Source: Puffinus mauretanicus (taxonomy: Eukaryota; Chordata; Aves; Procellariiformes; Procellariidae). Taken from it: DNA of 64,000 bases. The stretch lies in contig JAJKFH010003599.1 of NCBI GenBank assembly GCA_023333565.1, forward strand, positions 372,001-436,000. The letters are read 5' to 3'. The translations under genes were made by a program, and so were the position numbers. Below the pieces are notes generated by a model that saw only the letters and a program-made list of their open reading frames with translations, was not told the origin of the DNA and did no database searches. Numbering within the stretch: the stretch's first letter is position 1; each line of letters begins with the position of its first letter. Below, piece by piece: positions 27,324 to 40,500 of the stretch.

Positions 27324-30300
27324 GCCTCATACATTGCAAAATGATCCTCTGATTTGCTTTCTGATACCTTAATTTTTCTCTTGAGACTTCTTCATGCTTG
27401 AAGAAATGTTTACATGTTTTGGGAAGTACATTTTTTGTAAAATATAAAATGTTACTAAGTTTTCACTTATCAAGAAATTCAGTATTTTTGTTTACCTTCG
27501 TAGTGGGAGGTATGGATAATTCCTATCTGTTACTGCACTGCCAAGCTTTAGGTATGTTAACGACGCAATTTTCACTAAGTGAAAGTAGAAAAGGTGCAGA
27601 AAGCAAGTGAGGAAAACCAAGTAGCTTCAATGCTTCTGTTGGCTCTGCCAGTGTGGCCACAGAGCCCTTCCATGTATTTGGTTGGGAGTAGGTGGATTCA
27701 GGGTCAGACTTTCCTATGATGCTGTAGTCTTCGTGTGCTTCCTTGCATCTGGCCAATGCCAGGGGGAAGAAAATGCTGCTTACTGGCTGCTTTTCCAAAG
27801 CTAGGGGCTTACTTGAACTATTTTTCCTCTGTTTTGATGCAAGAGTTGGAGCATAGATCAAAAAGGCATGCGTTTCTTAGATAGTGCCTAACTCCAGAAC
27901 AACTGTATATGGAAGGTCCATCTGCTCTTTGTCCTCTTTATCTGCTTATGTGGATCTTCACAGACCAAAATCTAAAGGGATGTACTTACTTACTATCTAA
28001 AGGGGTAGTTGTATATAGAAAAGCTAACATATACTTTACTAGCATATGTGGACCATAATGTGTGAAAGAAAAGATTCTCCCCCCCCCCCCGCGCCCCGTT
28101 TTTTCCATAGTTGGAGTGGAGCACCCTGGGTCGGGGACTCGGGTGCAGTTTTTTGTTGAATGGTGAACACAGTGAAGTCTTAACATGTTGCTGTGATTGC
28201 CCCTTCCCAGAAACAGCAGTTGACCAAGTAGGATGCAGTAACCACCTCCTTGTCGTCTTGTGGTTGCTTCTCCTCGTTGGTTTAATCCTGCGCAGGCTGA
28301 TGGGAAGAGGTTAATGGCTGTGGTAGGAAGGGAGCCCAAGTGTCTCACCCTGTGAGAAACAGCCTGTTTGCTTCCAGGCGCCCCTGGAAGGAGCCAGCAG
28401 GTTTGGGCCTCCTTTGCCGTCTTTACTCCAGTGCCACCACGATTGCAGCCCCATTTCCCAGCTTCACTCTCGCCACAGTGAAGCAGCAGCACGCGCAAAG
28501 GGAAGGGTGGAAGTGGCAAAAGTTCAGCCTCCTTTTTCGGAAGGTCTTCTCCCTTGGTGCATTGCCAACTTGCCATTGACTTAAAATCTAGGATGGCAGG
28601 GCAATATACTCTTGCTTAGAGTACCAAAACAAAATCTCTTACAGTTCTGATATGAAAAACATATGCTCTTTAGCCTTTTATTCAGCATTTATGTATAAAT
28701 TATGTGGGTTTTTTGCACTATTAGCCTGTGGGGTATATTGATCCACACTGCCAATATCCCGTTATGAAAAAGCAAGAGGGCCAGCTCTTTTTTTAGTATG
28801 CTGTCTATTGACTTTTTTTAAAAAAGGACAAAAGGATTCATAGGAAAATATAATAGGGGATTTTAGATAATTATTTTTGAGCTACAGGTTTTATTTGACT
28901 TAATAGAAACTTTCAAGTCCCTTTAAGCTATTGGATACACAGCAGCATTGCTGACTAGCATAACAAGAAGACAAAAAACAATTGGAGTAGTTTCAGCAAA
29001 TGGAAAAGTGCTTTGGAAGGGCAACTGAGAAGCCTAACAGAAGTACGCTGCAGGAGCAGCCAGAGACTGCTCCCTCAGAAAGAGGGAGAGGTTTCACCAA
29101 GCTACAAAGGCTTTGTTGATCCCGTTTTGCCTAATTAGGTATACCCCTTAAAGTTGAAACTCATTGCAGTATTGACTCAGAAACTGTTTTCCCACATTTG
29201 CTGCTCATCTCTTGGCAGATAGTTTGTATCATCAAACTTTAGTAAGCTACAACTCGCTTCCCTGACAGATGTGCTGGACCGTTTGTAAAAAATCACACCA
29301 TATGTTCGTAACTATTTTAATAAATTATTTTAAATTTTCCAGTATGTTTAAAAAAAAAATTAATCATAGTTCCTTTAATCATGGCTACATCTTGAACAGA
29401 AGTATTTATAAGTAGGTATGTTGGCCATCTTATCTCTTCCTCTGAATTATGAGAACTATCCTAAGCAATGTTTTGTAAAAATTTGCATCAAAGTAAACGA
29501 CCAACAGTGGCCTTTCAGCTGCAGCATCAACTGTAGGAAAGATAGCTTTTTTCCCACTGTACAGTGCTCATAAAAAACACAACTGGGTTTTCTGATGCTG
29601 GCCACAACTTGGCAATGTTGAACATGCCTTTTGACGTGGTTCCACCCAGATCTTGTGGAAACATGGTCTCTGCTAGCCTTACACTAATTCACGCATTTTT
29701 AAGATGTTTTTTCCCTAAGTCCTATTTGTAAATATTTGTGTTTTTTCCTCCTTACAGCAACACCAGTAAATATGTAACTTCTTAAAACCTGTAAGATTTG
29801 CTCAAAGGACTTGAAAATTTAAACCTGCAAATCAACCTGCAAAACAAATCTGACTGGTTTAGGATTAGCACCGAATCCAGAAATAGAGTTACGCAATTCT
29901 GAGCCAAAAGCTAGGGTTTCCGTAAAACAGTGTGATTAGGCGGCCATTGAAATCACAGGTGATGTTTTGGGGTGGTGGTTTGTGGAAAGAAGCTTAGGAC
30001 TTTCCCTTTGAAAGGAAAATTTTGCTATAACAAAGCCCATGCAGTACAAAGGCACTGGTGGCTTTCATGGGTTTTCCTTCCAGTTCTTTAGTAGATTTTG
30101 GAGCCTTCCTGATTTAAAAGGGACCGGATTAAAAGCAGAGATGTGCTTACTGCTGCCAAGCAAACCAGAGCTTTGCTGGTCCCATTTCAGAGCTATTGGT
30201 CTTGGCAGTTTCCTTTGTCTTCTTGGAGCTGGGCGTTGGAACAGAGGCTGAGATGGGAAGGTAGGAAGGTTGATGTGCTGACACCAGTAATTCATTTTGC

Positions 30301-33300
30301 GGTAGCATTTTGCATCAGTTACTGAGCTTTGAACTGCTCGTTTGGTCTCAAGCTTTGCAGAAGTTAATGCTAGGAACCGCTTTTTTATGTAGTTTGAAAG
30401 CTTTGCTGACTTGGAAAGCAATATCTTTTACTTTAAGTGACAACGATAATGCATTTAATGATGGACATTCAAATTTTAAAGGAGTATGACTGTTCAAGTT
30501 TCTTTTGCATACCTATCAAAAATCCTAGAAAATTTTGATGACTATGATTACTGTCATGATTATTGCTCTATATATAACATTTGAAGTTCCTAAGCTGACA
30601 AAAGGTTATTAGTCATCGTTATTTAGATGCAATCTAGGTGTTTTGGTACATTCAGACTGAATAAGCTTTTCTTCTGTATGTTCTCCAGTGTACTCCTTTA
30701 GCAGTGATGATGATAGAAAATGTTCAGAGAAGTGCTCAGTGTGAACCTCCCTAGGGTAAAGCTTACAGTAATGATAACCCCTGTAAATTACGCACTGTAG
30801 CATCTACTACAAAACCATCTGCTCTTAGAACTTTCTAAAACCTCTGCCTTGCAGATTGAAATTTCTCTCAACCTTTTCAAAAGCTTGTGCTAAAATCGTT
30901 CCAAATCAAGCTACAAGCAAAGCTTACAGGAAGGGAGCCTACAGATGCGAAAGCTATGTTTTGGGGGAAAATAGCCCCCAAAATACTGAAACAGCTGGAT
31001 GTCTTGAAATCTTAGAGGAGAAATAGCCCTCAGTGAAGTAAACACCGTTGGGTAGTCTGGTTTGTGAACAGGCATTCGGCGCCCAGAGTTTTATTTGGTC
31101 ATGTTGTAGGAGTTTGAAGACTGTGGTTAAAGTGCTCCCTGGGATTTTGGACTTAAACTCATGGAGGTCCCAGCATTGAGCTCACACTTAGGGTTATGTA
31201 GAAAGCCAAGCTATATGCATGTGTAGCAAAACTGTGCATCCCATGCAGTGCACGACTGGCTGATCTATAGAGCAAAACGCCAGTGAGAAGCATGCATTGA
31301 CCTCCATCCTCTAGACCAGAGGTGGAGGAGGGGGCTGAGGGTTTCTTTATTGATAAAGTGATAGAGCCTGTGCAGCCTTGGTCGGATGGGACAGGTCGTC
31401 TCAGCTAGTTTCTAATTGTAGCTCATTGCTTTGTACTGATAAGGAAAACACTTGTTTTATATGGAATTAGGAGTAGGAGAATATTAGTTGTTAGTGTTCA
31501 TAGGAGAGAGGATTTCTGAAGTGCTGACATGTTTCAGGATTTTTTCCTCATTCATAAGGAAAAACTCTGCGTTTTAAACAAGTACAATTCTTCTTGTAGG
31601 GTGGTGATAGCTGAATTCTGCTGGCATTTAATGCCTGCTCTCTGGTGTTTTCAGTATCTCTTTAGCTTTAAATACCCTGCCTGTTTCCTGATACATACTG
31701 CCTGATGCCTTGATGTTGCTGGGTGCCAAGCCCCATCTCCCTAATCTACCTGAGTACTTGCCAAAATCAATGTTAAGCACCTAAGTGCTCCTGTTTGTGT
31801 GGGTTTGGCTACTTGTGTCTTTGGAGTTAAGTAGGTGTTTCTTTGACCAGCTTGTTAAAAGGAACTGAACATCTTCCAGAGTCGCAACCATGTTTTGGGT
31901 TGGGTCTTACCAAAAAAAAAAAAACACCAACCCCAAATGTGCATTCCCATTCAGTTACTTCTCATCTTCAAAAAGCTCAAGTTAGCAGTGATGATTCCAA
32001 AGGGTAATTGCTGTCCGTTGCATCAGTACTTACAAGATGATAAAGAATTTTTTTCCTTTGGTGTTAAAATTGCCTGCGCTTTAATATTATTCAGGGTTTA
32101 AAACTCATTGAAGGAATACTGTGATAAAGTGTAAGAAACCCTTCAGCAAGTTCTGTTATGTTGTTTTACAAGTGTATGTTACATTAAATACTGTTGGATG
32201 TGTTTATCTGCAGTTAGTTTCCCTCTTGGATAATATTGATCATTCTCTTGTAATTAGTAGTCCTTTTGAAGTCCTAGTCACCCACGTGTGGATTTGTTTC
32301 ACTATTTAAACAGGTCGAGATAAGAAACAATATACTGTTTATATAACCTGTATCAGCTAACATATCCACAAGCACACACTCTTGCTTTTAATCATACTTG
32401 TACGATGAAGATAATCAATGTTTGAATTTTCTTGGAAGTGTTTGCCCCGCTTCCCTATTTTGATGCCCAGTATATGAAACAAGGAATGATCGTAGCCACC
32501 AAACTGAAATGGGGGCTGTCATATGCATGAATTTTGATAATACAAGCCTTTTTTTTTGCTTGCTTTAACCAGTCTTTTGACATCCTGAAGTGTATCTTGT
32601 GTTTTCTGTGCTGTATCAGGAGATTAATGACCAAGGGCACGTCTGTGTGAGCTGTGCGTGAGAGTGCCTGTTGTAACTCATGTAGAGAGGCTTGTTTTCA
32701 GTGGAGCGAGCTGGATCACAAGGACGAGCTTGTTGAAAAAATGGCACCTGGGCCTATTGTTTTTGTGAAATGCTGACGTTTCCAGGCTGGTACCTAAATG
32801 GATGCTCAAGAGGACCTGTGTGTACGCCTATATAGCTGAAATCCCTTTAGGAAGTGGTGGGGAGGGCAGAAAGAAAAATCCTCCTGTTGCTACTTCAGAG
32901 CTGGTAACAAGCAACTTAATAAAATATTTTTTCATTACACAGCTTTTTAGCCTCCCACAACCTATTACATACAAGCTAATCTGGGCTACCTGAAGATAAG
33001 ATGGAAGGGCCAAAGCCTCAAGTAAAGATTTGGAGTGCCAAACCTAACTTACAGTTTCCGAAGTAGGTGCTAAGTAGACATAATAGCTCTTGGGTTTGGA
33101 CACTTCCATTCCAGAAGCTGCTAATTGACCTCCCCTGCCTGCTGCTGCTGATGATTGCAGCAAAGAACCATAGTGGCCAACGTGTCCTGCTGTTCTCTGG
33201 TAATGAGACCTTGCTCTTTGGGTCCAGAAAATGTAATAGAAAGCATCGTTGCGGAACCTATTGGGGCAGGAGCATCATCAGTAAAACAATAGGTGCAAAA

Positions 33301-36300
33301 GGAAAATATAGGACATTTTTGTAGATGTAAAACATAATTTAAATCGGTGAACTCCAGGGTATTGAGGGAGGCTCAGCTGCCTGGTTTTCCATTGCCTTAG
33401 TAACTGGAAGTAAATTGTGCTGTGAGGCAGCTGAGCAAGCCGGTGAAGATGAGTTTTGGGCAGTACCTCTGCTGGTCATGGTTTTCAGATACATAGTCTC
33501 CAGTGGATCTTGCATCTAAAGGGTCTGAACAGCCCTTGGTCTCTTTTACATTTGTCACAAAAACATTGCTCTTAAGCAGTTAAAAAGGTGTTTGTGCAAG
33601 AAAAATATTGAAATATTCAAAGTATTTCAAATGGAAGGTAGAGGTGGAAAACATGGCTACTTTCCACACCCTTCCTACAGCTTTTGTTGTTTCCTTGGAA
33701 AAACATCAGCATCCTGATTTTTAGATATTCACCTTCTATCCATTCCTCTTATATGACCCTGTTCATTCAAAAAGAATAATTAGTTTAAATTATGACCTGC
33801 ATCATATACTTTTGGTGAGGATCTAAAATAACAACAGGCACCTCCTCTGCCTTTAAGCCAGTTAGTCAGTTTTTTTGTTTTGTCACCCAAAGATGTGGGT
33901 ACGATTTGGTTCTTTCCCTGTGATACACAGGGAAAGAGAGGGGGGGATGAAGAAGGGTGCCAGTTAACACTGTCATGGGGGTGTGGAAAGTACTGTAATT
34001 AACGGCATCAACAGTAAATGCCATCTCAATTTAGCAGTGTCCTGCTGGGATCTTTCTGAGTCGTAATACCTCCTGATGCTGCTGCTTTCTTCCCATGATC
34101 GAGCCTACGTGGAAAGGTTTAATCTGGTTCAGAGTTTCTTCAGCACTGGATCAAAGAGGGGGAACTGAGTTAAACCTCAGCCTGCTCAAACCTGTATGTA
34201 AAGACATGGAAGGAAAGTGAGCTGGGTTGACCTGATATGTAGGTGTAATTCATAGCTAGTTCAAGTAGAGCTTCTCCCAGCATGCATGGGATGAGATCCT
34301 GCCTCTGAATTAGTGTTGTTAATTAACAGCGCTGGCTCAGTTTTAGAAGGGAACAACTGAAAATCAATTTAGGGGAGCTGGCTGACCTCTTAAGGAGCTC
34401 CAGAAGGGTGCATCAGAAATACAGCAAGGCAGGGCGTGATGTCTGGTGACTTCTTGCGGTGTTATTCCCTACAGATGCTTTTGTGCCCTCCTGCAGTTAA
34501 TGAGGTACGAGGGCCCTAAACTGTCATATAGTTAAGCAATCATTTTCTTCTATTTTCTTTTTCATCCCACCATTTTACAAATATATCTAGTAGCAACAAG
34601 AGGAATTTCCAAATTTGTTGAGGTGCTTTTTCTTAAAGGTATAGGTTTGCAAAGTTGTTTTGCGGAGATTACTGCAGTTTCTGCAGTGAAAGTTTGCAGT
34701 TATTCAACTAGTTTGCACTCCTTAAATGTCCTAGATTTGTTGCTACAGAAGTGGAAGGAGAAAATTTTGCAGCATGACCTCCTGTGTTCTTGTAAGGACC
34801 GTTTCTTTGTATTTAAAGTAAAACCTATGTCTTTCTGGTTCGGTGTTAACAAATTCCTAGAAAACTGTATGATTTTAGCTTAGGCAGAATTTACGGCAAG
34901 ACATGATTTGGGGGGCGTTGTCCATCTTGAGGAGTGCCTTTCAGATGAAAGTTCTTCTAAAATCAGAGGCCAGTCTTTCTCTTTATCAGGCCATTCATCA
35001 GTTACCTGCTCCGAAGGCTAAATGTAAATCCTTTCCAGAAACAGTTTCATTCGCACACCTGAGGCTGCGTGTCTAGTCTTTGGTAGCGTATACTTGTTAC
35101 TTTAGCAACTTGCAGGTGTTAAGCGGGTGTCTAGGAGAGAACAACATTACAGATCCCACAGGGTCATTTTGTTTTCCCGTAATGAGAAGGAATATCTCCT
35201 AGCAGGAGGAGCAGTTTCTGTTTTTCTGTGTGATGCAAAATACCATTACAGAATTTAAATTACTGAATGACACTTGACTGGAATTACTAACTGAATATAT
35301 ATTTGCAAGTCTGTTGTCATTTTGTGCCCATGGGAGAGAGGAACCAAAAACGACTGTTTTTTCTAGCTCTAGCAGAAATGAAAACTGGGATCAAACTTGC
35401 AAAGCCAAAGTTGTGCTGTACCCCTCCTGGAGATCAGAATGAGGATGAGTGCAAGAGAGGGCCAAGGGAAAAAATTGTTCCAGCTTTGAATTTTATTTCC
35501 ATTTATAGTTTGATTTCATAAAACATCGGTCCTATTTCCATAAAATTGAAGTTAGCCGATTTCTTCAACGAAAATTTTGTTTCATTTTCAGAGCTTGCAC
35601 TTACTCAGCACCATCTAGTGGACCGACTGCTATTGTCATTTAGAAAACAGCCGGTCTGCGTAAACCATACAGCAAGTTAGAGCGTACAGTCCTTGTAGTG
35701 TGAATGATGTACCTAAAGTGTGGTTGTGACTAAGTATATAACAGAATCAGAAGAAGATTAGCAGTTGTTTAGTTGAAAAGGAGCAGTGTGAAGGAAAGAA
35801 AGTTTAAGATACATGCAGGTAGTGGTGCCTGTTATCTCCTGCGTTCCTTCAGTCCATTGAGCTCCACCCTGCTCGCCTGCTTCGCTGCCTTACCATGCGA
35901 TGCTGTCTAGGTTGTAAGCGTCTCTTAAGGCAGGATTTTGGAATACTGTTTCTTTGTGCAGTACCTCACAGCACAAATCACAGCCTGATTGTCACTGTGA
36001 TACAAACGATAAATATGAGCTGGTGCTACCAGTGAGCTCTGAAGTCCTCACCTGAGAAAAATGCTCTGGAGTCTTTCTAATTTAAATCGTAGGTGAGGAA
36101 TTCAGTATTTAGCTCTTTGAAAGTACATGATTTTGTTAAAAGAAGCAAAACCTCCCTAAAGAGTGCACACGAGCAGAAAGCAAGAGAATTGTCAGGTCGT
36201 CCCAGTGGCTATCTCAGAACTTGGGAAAAGATAAGGGGCCTGCGGCTCCGGACTTTTGGGGGTGCATGGGAACAGGTTTGCTTTTTCCAGCTCTAGCAAG

Positions 36301-37437
36301 AAGGGCTGAATCTCTGAAAAACGAATGTCTCTAGAAGCCTGGGTGTTTCTGCAGCCCTGGCTATATCACCAGCATCCTACTACTCTCTCTTGGATAAGGT
36401 TTCTTTGGCAGCAAGCCTTTGATTTGGCAGCTCCAGTTGCAAATGAAGGGAGAGCAAAGGGGGACATCCTGAGTCTCTGGGCAGAAGAACCTGACAGAAG
36501 CCACAGACATGTGGGTGAGAGCAGGCAGCCAGTGCACTTGCTCAGTGACACTGGGCAAGCACCAGAGGCAAAACCTCCCTCCAGTGTAAGGAGCAGCAGG
36601 CATCACCGAGAGCAGGGGCAACTACGGAAAATAGGCACAAAGCAAAGTTGCATTATAGCAAATGCACCAAGTTGTAACATCTTCCCCTTCAAACTTCTTT
36701 GCGTTTTAACATTACATCACTTTAGGGTCTGTTGGTTTTTTTCAATTCACGTGTTTTGGACAATGAAAATAAGTGGGTCAGTTTTGTTCTGTAAATTTGT
36801 ATGCATTAGCACGATAACATTGTGCTGAGGTTTTCAAAAAAGCTATTCTTAAATAATTCATAGAAGGATTTAACTTCATTTTTCCAAAATCTAAATGTGC
36901 AGGCTAGTTTGTTTCCCAGTTTTAAGGGAACCCAGCACTTAAATAACACACTCTTTCTTTCTTTTCTAAGCTTTTATGTAGTGCAGCAGTCAGAATATCA
37001 CTTGTGTGCTGGCCTTCTCACAATGCTACGTTGCAACATAAGCTCTCCAGGCAGAAGTGGCTGGTTTTTCAGATGAAGAAAATAAAGGTTTAGGGATTTT
37101 CCTTTTCAAGTTTTAAGTTTGATAGCTGTGAATACTGATGGTAGTGTACATGTTCATCCAGTTGAGCGGGTGCAGTCCTGTTTGAAAATCCACTTGGCTC
37201 CCACTGACCGCAGCAGAAAACATGGGTCTGAAAACGTCATAATGTTTAAGTAAACAAATTTAGAGACAGGAATCCTGTTTTGTCAGAGGTTTGGGGATAA
37301 ATCCTACATGCTAGAAAATACCCATTTCCAAAGGATGTGGCTTTGCTTTTGTGATAGCTGTGAACCAAACATTAGCTAGCATATGGAATTCAAGAAAACG
37401 CTTAAAATTGTTTCCTCTCTTTCTGTTTTTCCTCTAG
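27324..37437. other. Intron 1, 3' part up to exon 2
   Basis: Non-coding. A GC-rich patch at about 28079-28560 begins with a C-run (28079-28090) and gives the longest open frame in the window on the minus strand (27986-28576), which has no domain. A 167-codon + frame at 36325-36828 is equally unrecognised. The region ends in the long pyrimidine tract of the exon 2 acceptor. Confidence 0.7.
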
Positions 37438-37538
37438 CTCTGGGATTGTACACAGTAAATGCAGTATATGGAGATACTATTACTATGCCTTGTCGTCTAG
37501 AAGTACCAGATGGTCTTATGTTTGGAAAATGGAAATAT
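37438..37538 (+). CDS. ALCAM: ALCAM exon 2: mature N-terminus and first half of D1 (V-type)
   Basis: 101 nt. The acceptor is a long pyrimidine tract ending cctctag, and the donor is TAT|gtaagt. One base (G, inferred) from exon 1 completes the first Ala codon. It encodes [19 protein letters not shown] and on to LMFGKWKY. The Cys in TMPCRLEV is the first Cys of D1. The exon ends on a codon boundary. D1 is the ligand-binding V domain (CD6 and homophilic) in known ALCAM. An in-frame ATG lies 55 nt upstream inside the intron (see findings). Confidence 0.97.
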
Positions 37539-40500
37539 GTAAGTATAGCTTACCTTTACATTCATTAGAGCTGGTATAAGTTGATGTGTATTTTTTGTGT
37601 GTGAGACTACAAGACTCCAATCGATGGGATTTCTGCCTCGGATATGAAGACATTCATTCCTGTGTTTGTAAGACTGCAAGATTCCAATCTGCGTAATTTC
37701 TGCCAAGCATAGATTAGAGGTTTGAGGAATTAATCTCATTGTTCAAGAGAAATAATTATTCGGGAGTTCTCTGCCAACCTGTATTAGGGATCTGGCGTGT
37801 TACCCAGTGGCGTCTCACTCGCTTGACAGAGCCATAGTTGTACATTTGAATGTTTTCGAAGCAGGCTGCCTGAAGCAGGGCGTGCTTCATCCCCGGGAAG
37901 GCACTGTCCCCGGCTCTGGTTGATCTGACAGTCACTCAATACTGTTTCATGCTTCAGTGTGTTTAATGCACAGCGAAGAAGAGGGCAGAGCTGACCTTAG
38001 CAGAGTTGCTGGTGGTTTCACTCTGCCACTTCTGGCACGTGGAGAACAGAGGCAAAAATGCCAGTGCTCTCCTGGTTGTCTCGCTCAGCCTGCAGTAGGA
38101 ACACCGCGGGATGCGCTTCTCCTGTATGCGATCGGTATCCAGGGCCAAAAGGAGAATAAGCGTATGAAAGTCAAATGAAACCTGGAAGCATACGTGGAAG
38201 AAACCGCCAGGATACCAAATCTCTTTTGCTTCTCAAGACTGACATCAGGACAACTGTTTTTCCTGCTACGGTGAAGTTCATCTAAATCTCCTCTCGTGCT
38301 CAAACCAAAATGCTACCAGCAATAACAGGTGATGTTTACTCTGACAGTGGATTTAAAATTACATAGTTCTCTCTTTCTCTCTTTTTAAATGGCATCCACC
38401 TCCCTATTTTACAGCAGACTGGTCTGCCACTGGAGGTGTTTCATAATCCCCCCCTGGCTCCTTCCCTTGGATCTGGAAGTTTGCAGCTTTTGCAGTCCTC
38501 ATCCACTCAAGAATTCCTGCTCCACAAACATGTTTTGGGAAATTAAGTCAGAAGTCTGTGGGGGACCCTTCCCTAAAAGGGACAGTGAAATTGTTTCATA
38601 TAAGCGTTCAGAAGATGCAGGGCCTACGTTTTGCAATGTGCTTTTTAGTCTGCTGACTTTTCTTGGGAAGAAGTCCATCTGAAGATGCAAGGCTATTTTG
38701 AGAAAAAGAAATGCATTATCTCTTTCCAGTGCTTTTGGATTGCTCATCTCGGACAAGTACCAAGCAGCAAATGGAGACGTTATAGCTTCTCCTAAATGGA
38801 AAGGGACATGAAACCTAACGTGCAGAAAAGCCCATCCAACTGCTCTTGTATGAAATTGTTGACACAGCCCACACAACCAAGTGAAAGTGACACCCATTCT
38901 CCCAGGGCAGCTCCCAGCATGGTGACACTTGTTTTTAGCAGGGGGAAGCCCGGGGGCACTGGGAGACTTGCACCGTGGCAGGAGCAGGTGTTGCTCCCTT
39001 CAGCATCTACCTGTGCGTGCTCACGTGCTGGGTAAGCATATGGAGTTAAGAGCTCGTTTGCACTTGACAGGCAACTTTGCGTATATCGAGTCAAGGCAAA
39101 GCTTTATTTCCTGTGTGACAGACATCTAAAGTAATCCGAGAGTTAAAAGCAGGAGAGGGAGAAAGACTATACGGGAATTTAAACTTCACATTAGCTGTTG
39201 CCTCCTGCTCCCTGCCCGGCTCTGACATGACTCATCTCTTGTCACAGCATCGTCATGCTTTTGTGGGCTCTGCAGTCAAGCTGAGGTATTGTGCTGGGAA
39301 CACTACTCGCATCAGTGCTGCAAGGTGCACGGGATAAAAGGGAATGAAAACCTCTTCCAGCCCCCGGCACAATACTGAATGTAATGGAGCCAACCTTTTA
39401 CCTCACTTTATTTAAAGGCAGACAGTGTCTGTCCCTGCTTGGGAGCGGGGAATGAAATCCTGCAGAACTCAGCCTGTAACTTTGTCTCTCATAAAAATAA
39501 ATTCTTGATATGGTAGGTTTGTGCAAGGCTGTCAACTTCGTATTCCTTCTTAGGATGGCAACTGCATACTTATTAGTATAAGGAGGATGTCTAGAAAATG
39601 GTATTTTGCAGATTTGCCTGAGATGCATAAATAACAATATTTGATTGTATGTATATTCCCATGCCACAAGCTCTTGGGTCCTTTAAAAACAAATGAAAAA
39701 AAAAAAAAAAAACACTAAAAACTAATTTAGAATAAAATAGGCAGTTATGCCTGATTAAATCCTGCATTTGGAATGAAGTCTGAATATCCCAGACAAACAA
39801 TATGAATATGTAAAACAACCATGAAAAAAGGGAAACTGAAGCTTTTGAGCCTAGCTCACGAATGCTTCTATTTCAAATACTTTTTAATACACACAGAGGC
39901 AGGTGGTGGTGCCAGAACCACCAGCCTTCATCAGAGAAAGTCCTATGCTATGCTGAGATTGAGCCAAAGGATTGAAATTATTTCTACTGATTATATTCTC
40001 AATGTGTACCACAGCAGTCTTAAACTACCTCTCGTATTATACTTGAACAATTTCTTGTTTATACAGCAGAAATTAATCAGGAAAAAAGCCATCTGGTGTA
40101 GTTTTCAGATTTTTTTAAATTATGGGCTTGTACCAATTGCAAATCTTCAGGCACTTTTAAATGAGTGTTTATGCAAAATAGAGGTGTTTATCCTTTTATT
40201 ATAGGAAATGCCAAATGGATCTCCAGTATTTATTGCCTTCAGATCATCAACAAAAAAAAATGTACAGTATGATGATGTACCAGACTACAAAGACAGGTTG
40301 AGTCTCTCAGAAAACTATACATTATCCATCAAGAATGCAAGAATCAGTGATGAAAAGAGATTTGTATGTATGCTAGTTACAGAAGATGATGTTTCCGAAG
40401 AGCCAACGATAGTCAAAGTCTTCAGTAAGTAAATCTAGTTGTTACTACCGTTAACATTCATCAGCATCTGAATCGTAAATTATGGAAACTTTTGTTTAAG

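Larger units (their letters stand above)
37539..40204 (+). other. ALCAM: ALCAM intron 2
   Basis: 2666 nt, GT-AG. It contains a diverged tandem repeat just after the donor (37604-37705) and a 17-nt A-run at 39696-39712. No gene or classified transposon seen. Confidence 0.93.

Noticed and set aside
28079..28096. C-run and GCGCCCC as a CpG-island promoter
   Set aside because: Only a few CpG sites and no wider island; more like a homopolymer tract.
27986..28576. Longest open frame in the window (196 codons, minus strand)
   Set aside because: It lies in a GC-rich patch where stops are rare, starts and ends in simple sequence, has no recognisable domain, and overlaps open frames on the other strand. 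Treated as chance.
36325..36828. 167-codon + strand frame upstream of ALCAM exon 2
   Set aside because: No domain, no splice logic and no phase link to exon 2; its composition looks like ordinary intron.
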